The notes under the pieces were generated by a model. The model made no database searches. It had not been told where the DNA came from and saw nothing but the letters and a program-made list of their open reading frames with translations. 50,762 nucleotides of DNA from Variovorax sp. CF313 (GTDB lineage Bacteria > Pseudomonadota > Gammaproteobacteria > Burkholderiales > Burkholderiaceae_C), in the NCBI RefSeq assembly GCF_000282635.1, contig NZ_AKIW01000093.1, positions 1-50,762 on the forward strand. The letters are read 5' to 3'. Positions 30,812 through 38,936 of this stretch are shown here, piece by piece. Made by a program: the position numbers and the translations under genes. How positions within the stretch are numbered: the first letter of the stretch is position 1; every line of letters starts with the position of its first letter.

Positions 30812-32188
30812 TCACTGCGCAGCCGCCCAGGTCGTGCCTGTGGGCGAATCCTTGAGCACGATGCCCTGCTCGAGGAGTTCCTGGCGGATGCGATCGGCTT
30901 CGGCGAAATTCTTCGCGGCCTTGGCTGCGGCGCGCGCTTCGATCCTGCCCTGGATGGTGGCCTCGTCGAGCGTGGCGCCCGCGCGCAGGAAGGCCTTCGG
31001 GTCGTCCTGCAGGATCTGCACGCAGCCACCCAATGCCTTCAGCAATCCGGCCTGGGCGGCCGATTGCGTGCGGTTCACTTCGCCCGCCAGGTCGAACAGC
31101 ACCGCCACGGCTTCGGGCGTTGCGAAGTCTTCGTCCATCGCGGCCTTGAAACGCGCGGCGTACGGGTCGGTCCAGTCGATCTTCACGTCGGCCGGCGCCA
31201 CGAGATCGAGCGCCGTGTACAGCCGCTTGAGCGAGGCGCGCGCATCGTCGAGGTGGACGTCGCTGTAGTTGAGCGGGCGCCGGTAGTGCGCGCGCAGCAC
31301 GAAGAAGCGGATGGTCTCCGCGTCGTACTTCTTGAGCACATCGCGGATCAGGAAGAAGTTGCCAAGGCTCTTGGACATCTTCTCGTTGTCGGTCACGATG
31401 AAACCGTTGTGCATCCAGAAGTTGGCCAGCGGCTTGCCGTTGGCACCCTCGCTCTGCGCGATTTCGTTCTCGTGGTGCGGAAACTGCAGGTCTTCGCCGC
31501 CACCGTGGATGTCGAGCGTCTCGCCGAGCAGTTCGCAGGCCATGGCCGAGCACTCGATGTGCCAGCCCGGACGGCCGGCGCCGAATTCGCTGGCCCACTT
31601 CACCTCGTCGGGCTCGGTGGCCTTGGCGCTCTTCCAGAGCACCGGGTCGAGCGGATCGTCCTTGCCGTCGAGCACGGCCACGCGCTCGCCCGCATGCAGC
31701 TCGTCGATCGACTTGCCGCTGAGCTTGCCGTAGCCCGGGAACTTGCGCACCGCATAGTTCACGTCGCCGTTCTCGGCACGGTAGGCCAGGCCCTTCCTCT
31801 CGAGCGTGCCGATCATCGACAGCATCTGCGGGATGTAGTCGGTGGCGCGGGGTTCGTGGGTGGGGCGTTCGATGCCCAGCGCGTCGGCGTCTTCGTGCAG
31901 CGCGTCGATCATGCGATCGGTCAGCGCGCGGATGCTCTCGCCGTTTTCAACGGCGCGGCGGATGATCTTGTCGTCGATGTCGGTGATGTTGCGCACATAG
32001 GTGACATCGAAGCCGCTCACCTTGAGCCAGCGCTGCACCACGTCGAAGGCGATCATCGAGCGGGCGTGGCCGAGATGGCAGTAGTCGTAGACCGTCATGC
32101 CGCAAACGTACATGCGCACCTGTCCCGGTTGCAATGGGGAGAATTCCTCCAATTCACGCGACAGCGTGTTGTAGATGCGCAGACTCAT
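30812..32188 (-). CDS. cysS: Cysteinyl-tRNA synthetase
   Basis: 458 residues. The class I HIGH motif is HLGH (38-41) after the zinc ligand Cys29; further zinc ligands are in GWHIECSAMA and HHENEIAQ. KMSKS is present near residue 270 (KMSKSLGNF). The C-terminal helical anticodon domain is complete. It charges tRNA-Cys. It heads the minus-strand run cysS-glycosylase-accA-tilS-lysC. The 203-bp gap to the divergent TPR gene holds promoter-like TACAAT (32295-32300) for the plus strand. Confidence 0.96.
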   Translation of the reverse strand: MSLRIYNTLSRELEEFSPLQPGQVRMYVCGMTVYDYCHLGHARSMIAFDVVQRWLKVSGFDVTYVRNITDIDDKIIRRAVENGESIRALTDRMIDALHEDADALGIERPTHEPRATDYIPQMLSMIGTLERKGLAYRAENGDVNYAVRKFPGYGKLSGKSIDELHAGERVAVLDGKDDPLDPVLWKSAKATEPDEVKWASEFGAGRPGWHIECSAMACELLGETLDIHGGGEDLQFPHHENEIAQSEGANGKPLANFWMHNGFIVTDNEKMSKSLGNFFLIRDVLKKYDAETIRFFVLRAHYRRPLNYSDVHLDDARASLKRLYTALDLVAPADVKIDWTDPYAARFKAAMDEDFATPEAVAVLFDLAGEVNRTQSAAQAGLLKALGGCVQILQDDPKAFLRAGATLDEATIQGRIEARAAAKAAKNFAEADRIRQELLEQGIVLKDSPTGTTWAAAQ

Positions 32189-32391
32189 GAGGCTCGGAAA
32201 GCGTCGTTTCGCGCACGTGCGGCACGGGCGAAAGACGGTGTTTTTCAGGGGTGACGGGGGCTGTGTCGCGAGGGGTTGGACATGGCCCCTCGGCTACAAT
32301 CCGACCTAGTATAAACGTCTGCTGCCGAGCGGCGTGCGGGTGTTCCCCAAGCCCGCTGAGCCCGCATCTCCCCCATTTCCGCCGAGGCTTC

Positions 32392-32982
32392 ATGAAGCAC
32401 GCCGCATTCTCCAGACTCTCCATTGCCTTCGCACTGCTGTTCAGCCTGTGGGGCTCCGCAGCGCACGCCAACGAATACGACGACGTGAACCTGATGCTGC
32501 GCCAGGGCAAGTCGAACGAGGCGCTCGCCAAGGCCGACACCTACATCGCCGGCAAGCCGCGCGACCCGCAGATGCGCTTCCTGCGCGGCGTGATCCTCAC
32601 CGAACAGAACAAGCAGGCCGAGGCCATCGCCGCCTTCACGCAACTCACGCAGGACTTCCCCGAGTTGTCCGAGCCCTACAACAACCTGGCCGCGCTGTAC
32701 GCGTCGCAAAGCAAGTTCGACCAGGCGCGCGCCGCGCTGGAGCAGGCCATCAAGCTCAACCCGAACTACGCCACGGCGCACGAGAACCTCGGCGACGTGT
32801 ATGCCCGTCTCGCTGCCCAGGAATACGTGCGTGCGCAACAGTTCGCCAGCACCAATGCGAGCGTTGCGCCCAAGCTCGTGCTGATACGCCAGATCTTCAC
32901 GCCGAAGGCCGAAGCCGAGGCCGCCCCCCTGCCCGCACCGCCGGCGGTCATTCGCAAACCGGTCGGCCGCACCAGCAAGTAA
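32392..32982 (+). CDS. Exported tetratricopeptide-repeat protein
   Basis: 196 residues. The signal peptide is AFALLFSLWGSAAHA|NEYDD. At least three TPR units follow (NLMLRQGKSNEALAKADTYI, RFLRGVILTEQNKQAEAIAAF, AYNNLAALYASQSKFDQARAALEQAIKLNP and the next), then an Ala/Pro tail. It is probably periplasmic and scaffolding. The client is unknown; neighbouring periplasmic cyclophilin suggests envelope protein quality control, by proximity only. Confidence 0.8.
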   Translation: MKHAAFSRLSIAFALLFSLWGSAAHANEYDDVNLMLRQGKSNEALAKADTYIAGKPRDPQMRFLRGVILTEQNKQAEAIAAFTQLTQDFPELSEPYNNLAALYASQSKFDQARAALEQAIKLNPNYATAHENLGDVYARLAAQEYVRAQQFASTNASVAPKLVLIRQIFTPKAEAEAAPLPAPPAVIRKPVGRTSK

Positions 32983-33058
32983 TCGCCACCGCCGGCATGG
33001 GCGCCGCAACGGTGCCTGCCGTGCGGCCCCGTTTCCTCATCCGCACACGGAGCCTCAT

Positions 33059-33655
33059 TTGACGATCCAGTCCCTCTCCCGCTTCAGCCGCCGCAGCGCA
33101 CTCGCGCTGGCCACCGCCCTCGCGTTCGCAGCCACGGCCCATGCACAGACTGCCGCGGCGCCGCACGTCAAGCTGGCCACCTCGGCTGGCGACATCGTGG
33201 TCGAGCTCGATGCGGCCAAGGCACCCAAGTCGGTCGAGAATTTCCTGCAGTACGTCAAGGACAAGCACTACGACGGCACGGTGTTCCACCGCGTGATCGA
33301 TGGGTTCATGATCCAGGGCGGCGGCTTCACGGCCGACCTGCAGCAAAAGCCCACGCGCGCCCCCATTCCGCTGGAAGCGAGCAACGGCCTGAAGAACGAC
33401 AAATACACGATCGCCATGGCCCGCACCGGCAATCCGAATTCCGCGACCTCGCAGTTCTTCATCAACGTGAAGAACAACGACTCGCTCAACGCGCCCAACC
33501 CCGACGGCTACGGCTACACCGTGTTCGGCAAGGTCGTCGCCGGCACCGACGTGGTCGACAAGATCCGCGCGGTGGCCACCGGCAACAAGGGCGGCATGCA
33601 GAACGTGCCGCTCGAAGCCGTCACCATCAAGTCCGCCACGCTGGTGGCGAAGTAA
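33059..33655 (+). CDS. Periplasmic cyclophilin-type peptidyl-prolyl isomerase
   Basis: 198 residues. A signal peptide (RRSALALATALAFAATAHAQ) precedes a compact cyclophilin domain with VFHRVIDGFMIQGG (catalytic Arg), MARTGNPNSATSQFFINV and GYTVFGKVV. The start is TTG 33059 with GGAG six bases upstream. It catalyses proline isomerisation in the periplasm. The adjacent ppiB gene is a cytoplasmic paralogue with the same domain, which points to tandem duplication followed by acquisition or loss of the signal peptide. Confidence 0.92.
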   Translation: MTIQSLSRFSRRSALALATALAFAATAHAQTAAAPHVKLATSAGDIVVELDAAKAPKSVENFLQYVKDKHYDGTVFHRVIDGFMIQGGGFTADLQQKPTRAPIPLEASNGLKNDKYTIAMARTGNPNSATSQFFINVKNNDSLNAPNPDGYGYTVFGKVVAGTDVVDKIRAVATGNKGGMQNVPLEAVTIKSATLVAK

Positions 33656-33681
33656 TTCATTTCCCAAGCAGGAGTCCCCTC

Positions 33682-34194
33682 ATGAGCAATCCCCAAGTCG
33701 AACTGCACATCAAGAACTACGGCGTGATCACGCTCGAACTTGACGCCGCCAAGGCGCCGAAGTCGGTCGAGAACTTCCTCTCGTACGTGAAGAAGGGCCA
33801 CTACGACAACACGGTGTTCCACCGCGTGATCCCCGGCTTCATGGTGCAAGGCGGCGGCTTCGAGCCCGGCATGCAGCAAAAGCCCACCGGCGCCGAGATC
33901 GAGAACGAAGCCAACAACGGCCTGAAGAACGCCAACTACACCGTGGCGATGGCCCGCACCAGCGCGCCCCACTCGGCCACCGCGCAGTTCTTCATCAACG
34001 TGGCCGACAACGGCTTCCTGAACCACACCGCACCTTCGGCCCAGGGCTGGGGCTATGCCGTGTTCGGCAAGGTCATCAACGGCACCGACGTGGTCGACAA
34101 GATCAAGGCCGTGAAGACAGGCCGCAAGGGCTTCCACGACGACGTTCCGCTCGAAGACGTGGTGATCGAGAAGGCCGTCGTCATCGCCGAGTGA
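33682..34194 (+). CDS. ppiB: Cytoplasmic cyclophilin-type peptidyl-prolyl isomerase
   Basis: 170 residues, a single cyclophilin domain without a signal peptide: VFHRVIPGFMVQGGGFEPGM, MARTSAPHSATAQFFINV and GWGYAVFGKVINGTDVVDKI. The catalytic Arg and Phe residues are intact. An AGGAG site precedes the ATG. The stop overlaps the lpxH start (GTGA), so the two are translationally coupled. It is very similar to the exported paralogue just upstream. Confidence 0.94.
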   Translation: MSNPQVELHIKNYGVITLELDAAKAPKSVENFLSYVKKGHYDNTVFHRVIPGFMVQGGGFEPGMQQKPTGAEIENEANNGLKNANYTVAMARTSAPHSATAQFFINVADNGFLNHTAPSAQGWGYAVFGKVINGTDVVDKIKAVKTGRKGFHDDVPLEDVVIEKAVVIAE

Positions 34195-34979
34195 CTGTGA
34201 GCCCGGCGGCGGCCGCAACAACGGTGTTCAAGGAACTGGTGGCGCCGCCTGCGTGGCGCACGGTCGACCTGATTTCCGACCTGCATCTGCAGGCCGGCGA
34301 GCCCGCCACCTTCGAAGCCTGGCAGGGTTACCTGCAGACCACGCCGGCCGATGCGCTGATCATCCTCGGCGACCTGTTCGAAGTATGGGTCGGCGACGAC
34401 TCGCTCGACTCCGCTGGTTTCGAGGCACAGTGCGCCGAGCTGCTGTGCCGCGCCGCGCAACGGCTGCCGGTGTTCTTCATGCACGGCAACCGCGACTTCC
34501 TCGTCGGCCCCGCGTTCGCTGCGCGATGCGGCTTCACGCTGCTCGACGATCCCACGGTGCTCGTGCTGCACGGCCAACGATGGCTGCTGAGCCACGGCGA
34601 CATCCTCTGCCTCGAGGACACCGAGTACCTCAAGTTTCGCGCGCAGGTTCGCACGCCCGAGTGGCAGGCCGCATTCCTGGCCAGGCCGCTGGAAGAGCGC
34701 CGCGCGCTCGCACGTTCCATGCGCGTGCAGAGCGAAGACCGCAAGCGCAACCCCTCGGCCATCTGGGCCGACGTCGACACCGCCGCCGCGCGCAACTGGC
34801 TGCAGCAGGCGAACGCCCACACGCTGGTGCACGGCCACACGCACCGCCCTGCCGATCACAACCTGGGCGACGGCCTGCACCGCGTCGTGCTGAGCGACTG
34901 GGATGTGGCAGCGCATCCGCCGCGCGCGCAGCTGCTGTGCCTGTCCACCGCCGGCGCGCAGCGCGTCGATCTGCGCTAG
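34191..34979 (+). CDS. lpxH: UDP-2,3-diacylglucosamine diphosphatase
   Basis: 262 residues. The calcineurin-like metal motifs are D30-L-H32 (LISDLHLQ), GDLFEVWVGDD (60-70), GNRD (99-102), and late HGHTHRP. This is the LpxH pattern; the enzyme cleaves UDP-2,3-diacylglucosamine to lipid X in lipid A synthesis. The start is GTG 34191, coupled to ppiB. The N-terminal extension of about 20 residues is longer than in E. coli LpxH. Confidence 0.94.
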   Translation: MTVSPAAAATTVFKELVAPPAWRTVDLISDLHLQAGEPATFEAWQGYLQTTPADALIILGDLFEVWVGDDSLDSAGFEAQCAELLCRAAQRLPVFFMHGNRDFLVGPAFAARCGFTLLDDPTVLVLHGQRWLLSHGDILCLEDTEYLKFRAQVRTPEWQAAFLARPLEERRALARSMRVQSEDRKRNPSAIWADVDTAAARNWLQQANAHTLVHGHTHRPADHNLGDGLHRVVLSDWDVAAHPPRAQLLCLSTAGAQRVDLR

Positions 34980-34993
34980 CCGCGCCGCCGCCA

Positions 34994-35785
34994 ATGTTCA
35001 AGTGGCTGCGCCGCCTGCGCGCCCTGCCCCCGATTCCCGAAGCCGCCTGGCAATCCGCGCTCAGGCGCTACGCCTTTCTCGGCGCCCTGCCCGCCGCCGA
35101 CCGGCAACGCCTGCGCACGCTGACGGCCGAGTTCCTGCGCGACAAGGAATTCCACGGCGCCAAGGGCTTCACCATCACCAATGAAGTCGCGCTGGCCATC
35201 GCGGCCCAGGCCGTGCTGCCGGTGCTGCATCTCAAGGGCGGGCTGAACTGGTACGACGACTTCGTCGGCATCGTCGTGCACCGCTCCGAGGTGGTGGCGC
35301 GCCGCAAGGTTGTCGACGAGGCCCAGGTGGTGCACGAGTACGGCGAAGTCGTCGCCGGCGAAGCCATGGACCGCGGCCCCGTCATGCTGAGCTGGGACGA
35401 TGTGCTGGCAAGCAGCATCACCAGCGAGCGCGGCTACAACGTCGTGATCCACGAGTTCGCCCACAAGATCGACATGCGCAGCGGCGACGCCAACGGCTGC
35501 CCGCCGCTGCCCACCGGCTTTGCGGGCCAGCGCAGCGCGCGCGCAGCCCGCACGGCGTGGCTTGCCGTGCTGCAGCCTGCCTACGAGGATTTTCGCGAGC
35601 AAACCATCAAGGCAGAGCGCTTCGGCGGCGAGCCGCCATGGCTCGACGCCTATGGCGCCACCTCGATCAGCGAGTTCTTCGCGGTGGCGTGCGAGGCCTA
35701 CTTCGTGAACCGGCCGAACTTCGCCCGGGACTTCCCGGGCGTGCTCGCGCTTTTCGATGAATTCTTCATCGGCGGGAAGGCCTGA
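34994..35785 (+). CDS. mtfA: Zinc-dependent peptidase, MtfA family
   Basis: 263 residues. The gluzincin motif is HEFAHKID (153-160) with a downstream conserved EFFAVACEAYF glutamate-containing helix. The N-terminus (WLRRLRALPPIPEAAWQSAL) matches MtfA. In E. coli MtfA binds the glucose-PTS repressor Mlc and has aminopeptidase activity. This organism may lack that PTS circuit, so the role here is uncertain. It is followed by a strong bidirectional terminator. Confidence 0.9.
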   Translation: MFKWLRRLRALPPIPEAAWQSALRRYAFLGALPAADRQRLRTLTAEFLRDKEFHGAKGFTITNEVALAIAAQAVLPVLHLKGGLNWYDDFVGIVVHRSEVVARRKVVDEAQVVHEYGEVVAGEAMDRGPVMLSWDDVLASSITSERGYNVVIHEFAHKIDMRSGDANGCPPLPTGFAGQRSARAARTAWLAVLQPAYEDFREQTIKAERFGGEPPWLDAYGATSISEFFAVACEAYFVNRPNFARDFPGVLALFDEFFIGGKA

Positions 35786-35822
35786 ACGACTCGGCGTTCG
35801 ATTCGCTGCCCCAAAAGAAAAA

Positions 35823-35847
35823 GGCGCCCGGCGAAGGGCGCCTTTTT
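35823..35847 (+). terminator. Bidirectional intrinsic terminator between mtfA and the DUF349 gene
   Basis: GGCGCCC-GGCGAA-GGGCGCC followed by TTTTT on plus and preceded by an A-run, so it also works on minus for the convergent DUF349 gene. Confidence 0.85.
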
Positions 35848-35873
35848 CGTGGCCGCGACTTTCGGCCGGCTGC

Positions 35874-38735
35874 TTACTTGCGCAGCAGCGCCTTCAGTGC
35901 GTTCTGCAAACGTCGCGCGCTGGAGGCATCGTGCGCAGCAGCCAGAACCTTGCCGGCATCCTGGCCCCAGGTCTGTGCCGGCGCCGGATCGCCACGCTTC
36001 GTGAGCAGCTTGAGCTGCAACGCGCGGCGCGCGTCGAGTTGCTCGGCCGGCGTCGGCACTTCAGCCGCCATTTCGAGGCGCAGCAGCGCTTCGGCGGCAT
36101 CGGGCGCGGCGGCCGTCGGCGCGGAGCCGATGGCTTGCGACCAGCCGCTGCGCACAGCGGGCGTGACTGCGCGGCCCAGCTCCTGAATGCTCGGCAGGCG
36201 GCTGGCGTCGCGCTGTTCCCATGCGCCGAGCACCTGCGTCAGCGCTTCGCCATGCGCCTGCGCGGCGAGCTTGCGCAGCGCCATATCGGCGCGTTCGAGT
36301 GCTTCGCGTTGCGCGCGGAAGGCTGCATCGCCCAGACGCGGGCCACGGTCTTCGAAACGCGGCGGACGGTCGCCGAAACGGCCCGCAGGTGCGCCGCGAT
36401 CGCCGCGTGCGTCCGAGCGCGGAGCACCGCGCTCGCCTGAGCGGCCCGGACCACCAGCGCCTGGCCGACCGCCTTCGCGCCGGTCGCCGAACCGGCCACC
36501 TGCGCCACGGGCTGCGGGAGCCGCTTCGGCCTTCTTGCTGCTGGGGCGGTCGTCGCCGCGCATCGCCACGACGGGCTTGGGCGCGGGCTTCGGTGCCGCG
36601 GCCGGCGCTTCGACAGCGGCGGCTTCGCCGGCGTCATGCGCCGGGCCATCGGCGCGTGCCGAGGCATCGGCACCGTCAGCGGGCGCCACGAGATCGACCG
36701 AAGCGGCAGGCGCCTGGCTTGCGTGCGTACCGGGCGAGGCTTCCGCATCGCTCGGGCTCGGCGCCTGCTCCGCGCTTTCGCCGAATTCAGCGGCGGCCTG
36801 ACCCGGAGCCTCGATCTCGGTCGCACCAACCGACGGACCGTCGCTCGCGGCAGCGGCCTGCTCGGCCTTCGATGCGGGCGGCGGTACTTCACCGCGCATC
36901 GCGGCTTCCAGCCGGGCAATGGCGGCGCGGATCTTCTGCACGTCGCCGCCAGCATTGGCTGCGTCGAGTGCCTTGGACGCGTCAAGCACATGGCGGTCGT
37001 GCTCGCTCATTGCGGACGACGCCTTTTCGCGCTCGGCCGTCTTGCGGTTGAAGGCTTCGTCGATGGGCGCGCGGAATGCGTCCCACATTTTCTGTTCGTG
37101 GCGGCGGTCGAGCGGCACGCTCTGCGCCTCGGCCTGCCAGCGCTGCTGCAGCGCCTTGACGGCATCGATGCGCAGCACCGGCTGGGCGCCGAGTTCGATC
37201 GCCTCGGCGATCATCGCCTGGCGGCGTTCGACGCTGGCCTTCTGCGCGGCCTCGAACGGAGCGCGGGCCGCGCCAAAGGCTTCGTTCCACTGCGACTGCA
37301 GCTCGGCGAACACCTTCTCGCCCACGTGGCCGCCGTCCCGCCAACGGTCGGCGAACTGGTGCAGCGCGCGGTTGTGCGCCTTCAGGTCGGTGGCGCCGGC
37401 ATGTTCGGCAGCCCAGGCCTTGACTTCTTCGATCAGCGCGACGCGGTGCGCGCGGTGCTCGGCCGCATCGGCGCGGACCTTCTCGAGCCAGGCCTCGACC
37501 ACCTTGTGGGCTTCGTTGCAGGCTTCGTCGAAGCGCTTCCAGAGCGCGTGGTTGGGCACGCCGCCCTGGTCGGCCTGCTTCCACTGATCGCGCAGGGCGC
37601 GCAGGGTTTCCTGCATCTTGCGGCCGCCGAGGGCCTGGCCCTCGGGACGCTTGAGCAGGCCTTCGGCCTTGGCGACGAGGTCTTCGCGCACCTTGTCGGC
37701 ACTCCAGCGCTGCCACCCTTCGAGTTCGCCAGCGGCCACCAGCGCGGCATGCACGCGGGCTTCGAGCGGCGCCTCGACCAGCTTGCCGTGTTCCTTGAGC
37801 ACGGCGCGCAGCGCAGCAGCCGCACCGGCGCTGGCCTTGCCATGGCCTTCGGCGGTTTCCTGCTCGAGCTTGGCAAGCGCGGCCTGCACCGCTTCCTGCG
37901 CAGCGGCGCGCACGGCCGGGTCGACCTTGGGCGCAGCGGGGCGAGCAGGGGCGGCAGGCTTTGGCGCCACGACCTCGCCGCGCGCAGCGCGCAATTCATC
38001 GGCCCACACGGGCACGGGCGGCAGCGGTGCGGCAGCATCGGCCGCGGCCGCGACGGCCTGGGCCAGCGCGCTGTGGAACGCATCGGACACCACCAGCAGT
38101 TGCGACTTCGACGATTCGAGCTGCGGCGCGAACTTGGCGTCGAGGCTGGTCCAGTTGGCGTCGGCCGTGATCTCGCCCGCCTGCTGCTGCCAGTGGGTCA
38201 CGTCGGCGCGCAGCGATTCCTCGGCCGCCTGGGCATCCTGCCAGCCCTTGGTGGACAGCACCTCGAAGCGCTGCGCCAGCAGCACGGCGGCTTCGCGGTG
38301 CACCTGGGCACGGTGCTGCAGGTCTTCGATGCCCTTGACGCGTTCGGCCAGCCTGGCTTTTAGACCAGCCAGCGGTTCGCGCGACAGCGGCGCGCCGGCC
38401 TTGGCGGCGTCGCGCTGCCAGGCCAGTGCATCGGCGATGTTGAGCTTGGACTGGCCCAGCAGCGCCTCGGCCTTTTGCGCCCATTCGGCGGCAATGGCTT
38501 CCTGGCCCTTGGCGCGCTTGAGTTCGTCGAGCTTTTCGCGCAGCAGGCGCGCGGCGCCCTTGTCGCGACCGCTCAGCTCCTTGAAGACCTCCTGCATCAG
38601 CTCGGGCGCGGGGTTGCCCGCGAGCCAGTCGCGGATGCGCGCGGCGCGCTCTCCGGAGGTCGGCGCGGTGAAGGCGCCGCCGGTGAGCGTGTCGAGGGCC
38701 TGAAGGTCGTGTGGCTTGGAAGAAGTAGAGGTCAC
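35874..38735 (-). CDS. Large DUF349-repeat protein with a disordered Arg/Gly-rich segment
   Basis: 953 residues from GTG 38735; GTG 38810 would add 25 residues. The middle (about 280-610) carries repeated DUF349-type helical units with W-x-x-A signatures (LRDQWKQADQGGVPNHALWKRFDEACN, WRDGGHVGEKVFAELQSQWNEAF, LQQRWQAEAQSVPLDRRHEQKMWDAFR). Residues about 640-840 are Ala/Pro-rich then rich in Gly, Arg, Asp with repeated GRFGDR, suggesting a disordered nucleic-acid-binding tract. The C-terminus is again helical. Function is unknown for the family. It is convergent with mtfA. Confidence 0.82.
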   Translation of the reverse strand: MTSTSSKPHDLQALDTLTGGAFTAPTSGERAARIRDWLAGNPAPELMQEVFKELSGRDKGAARLLREKLDELKRAKGQEAIAAEWAQKAEALLGQSKLNIADALAWQRDAAKAGAPLSREPLAGLKARLAERVKGIEDLQHRAQVHREAAVLLAQRFEVLSTKGWQDAQAAEESLRADVTHWQQQAGEITADANWTSLDAKFAPQLESSKSQLLVVSDAFHSALAQAVAAAADAAAPLPPVPVWADELRAARGEVVAPKPAAPARPAAPKVDPAVRAAAQEAVQAALAKLEQETAEGHGKASAGAAAALRAVLKEHGKLVEAPLEARVHAALVAAGELEGWQRWSADKVREDLVAKAEGLLKRPEGQALGGRKMQETLRALRDQWKQADQGGVPNHALWKRFDEACNEAHKVVEAWLEKVRADAAEHRAHRVALIEEVKAWAAEHAGATDLKAHNRALHQFADRWRDGGHVGEKVFAELQSQWNEAFGAARAPFEAAQKASVERRQAMIAEAIELGAQPVLRIDAVKALQQRWQAEAQSVPLDRRHEQKMWDAFRAPIDEAFNRKTAEREKASSAMSEHDRHVLDASKALDAANAGGDVQKIRAAIARLEAAMRGEVPPPASKAEQAAAASDGPSVGATEIEAPGQAAAEFGESAEQAPSPSDAEASPGTHASQAPAASVDLVAPADGADASARADGPAHDAGEAAAVEAPAAAPKPAPKPVVAMRGDDRPSSKKAEAAPAARGAGGRFGDRREGGRPGAGGPGRSGERGAPRSDARGDRGAPAGRFGDRPPRFEDRGPRLGDAAFRAQREALERADMALRKLAAQAHGEALTQVLGAWEQRDASRLPSIQELGRAVTPAVRSGWSQAIGSAPTAAAPDAAEALLRLEMAAEVPTPAEQLDARRALQLKLLTKRGDPAPAQTWGQDAGKVLAAAHDASSARRLQNALKALLRK

Positions 38736-38936
38736 TGCGCGAAATCGTTGTCTTGGTAGAGAAAGCGAAGGCGCCGGCAAAGGCCGGCGCACATCGATAT
38801 TTTCACCCACTTGCGGTTGGCCGCTGAATTCCGTCCTGAAACGGTAGCGAACACGGGTCGTGGGCGGGAGGCGAATGAACTACATATATAGCAAGCTGAA
38901 GAAAAAAACCAAGTCCCGCGGACGGATCGCCGCGCC

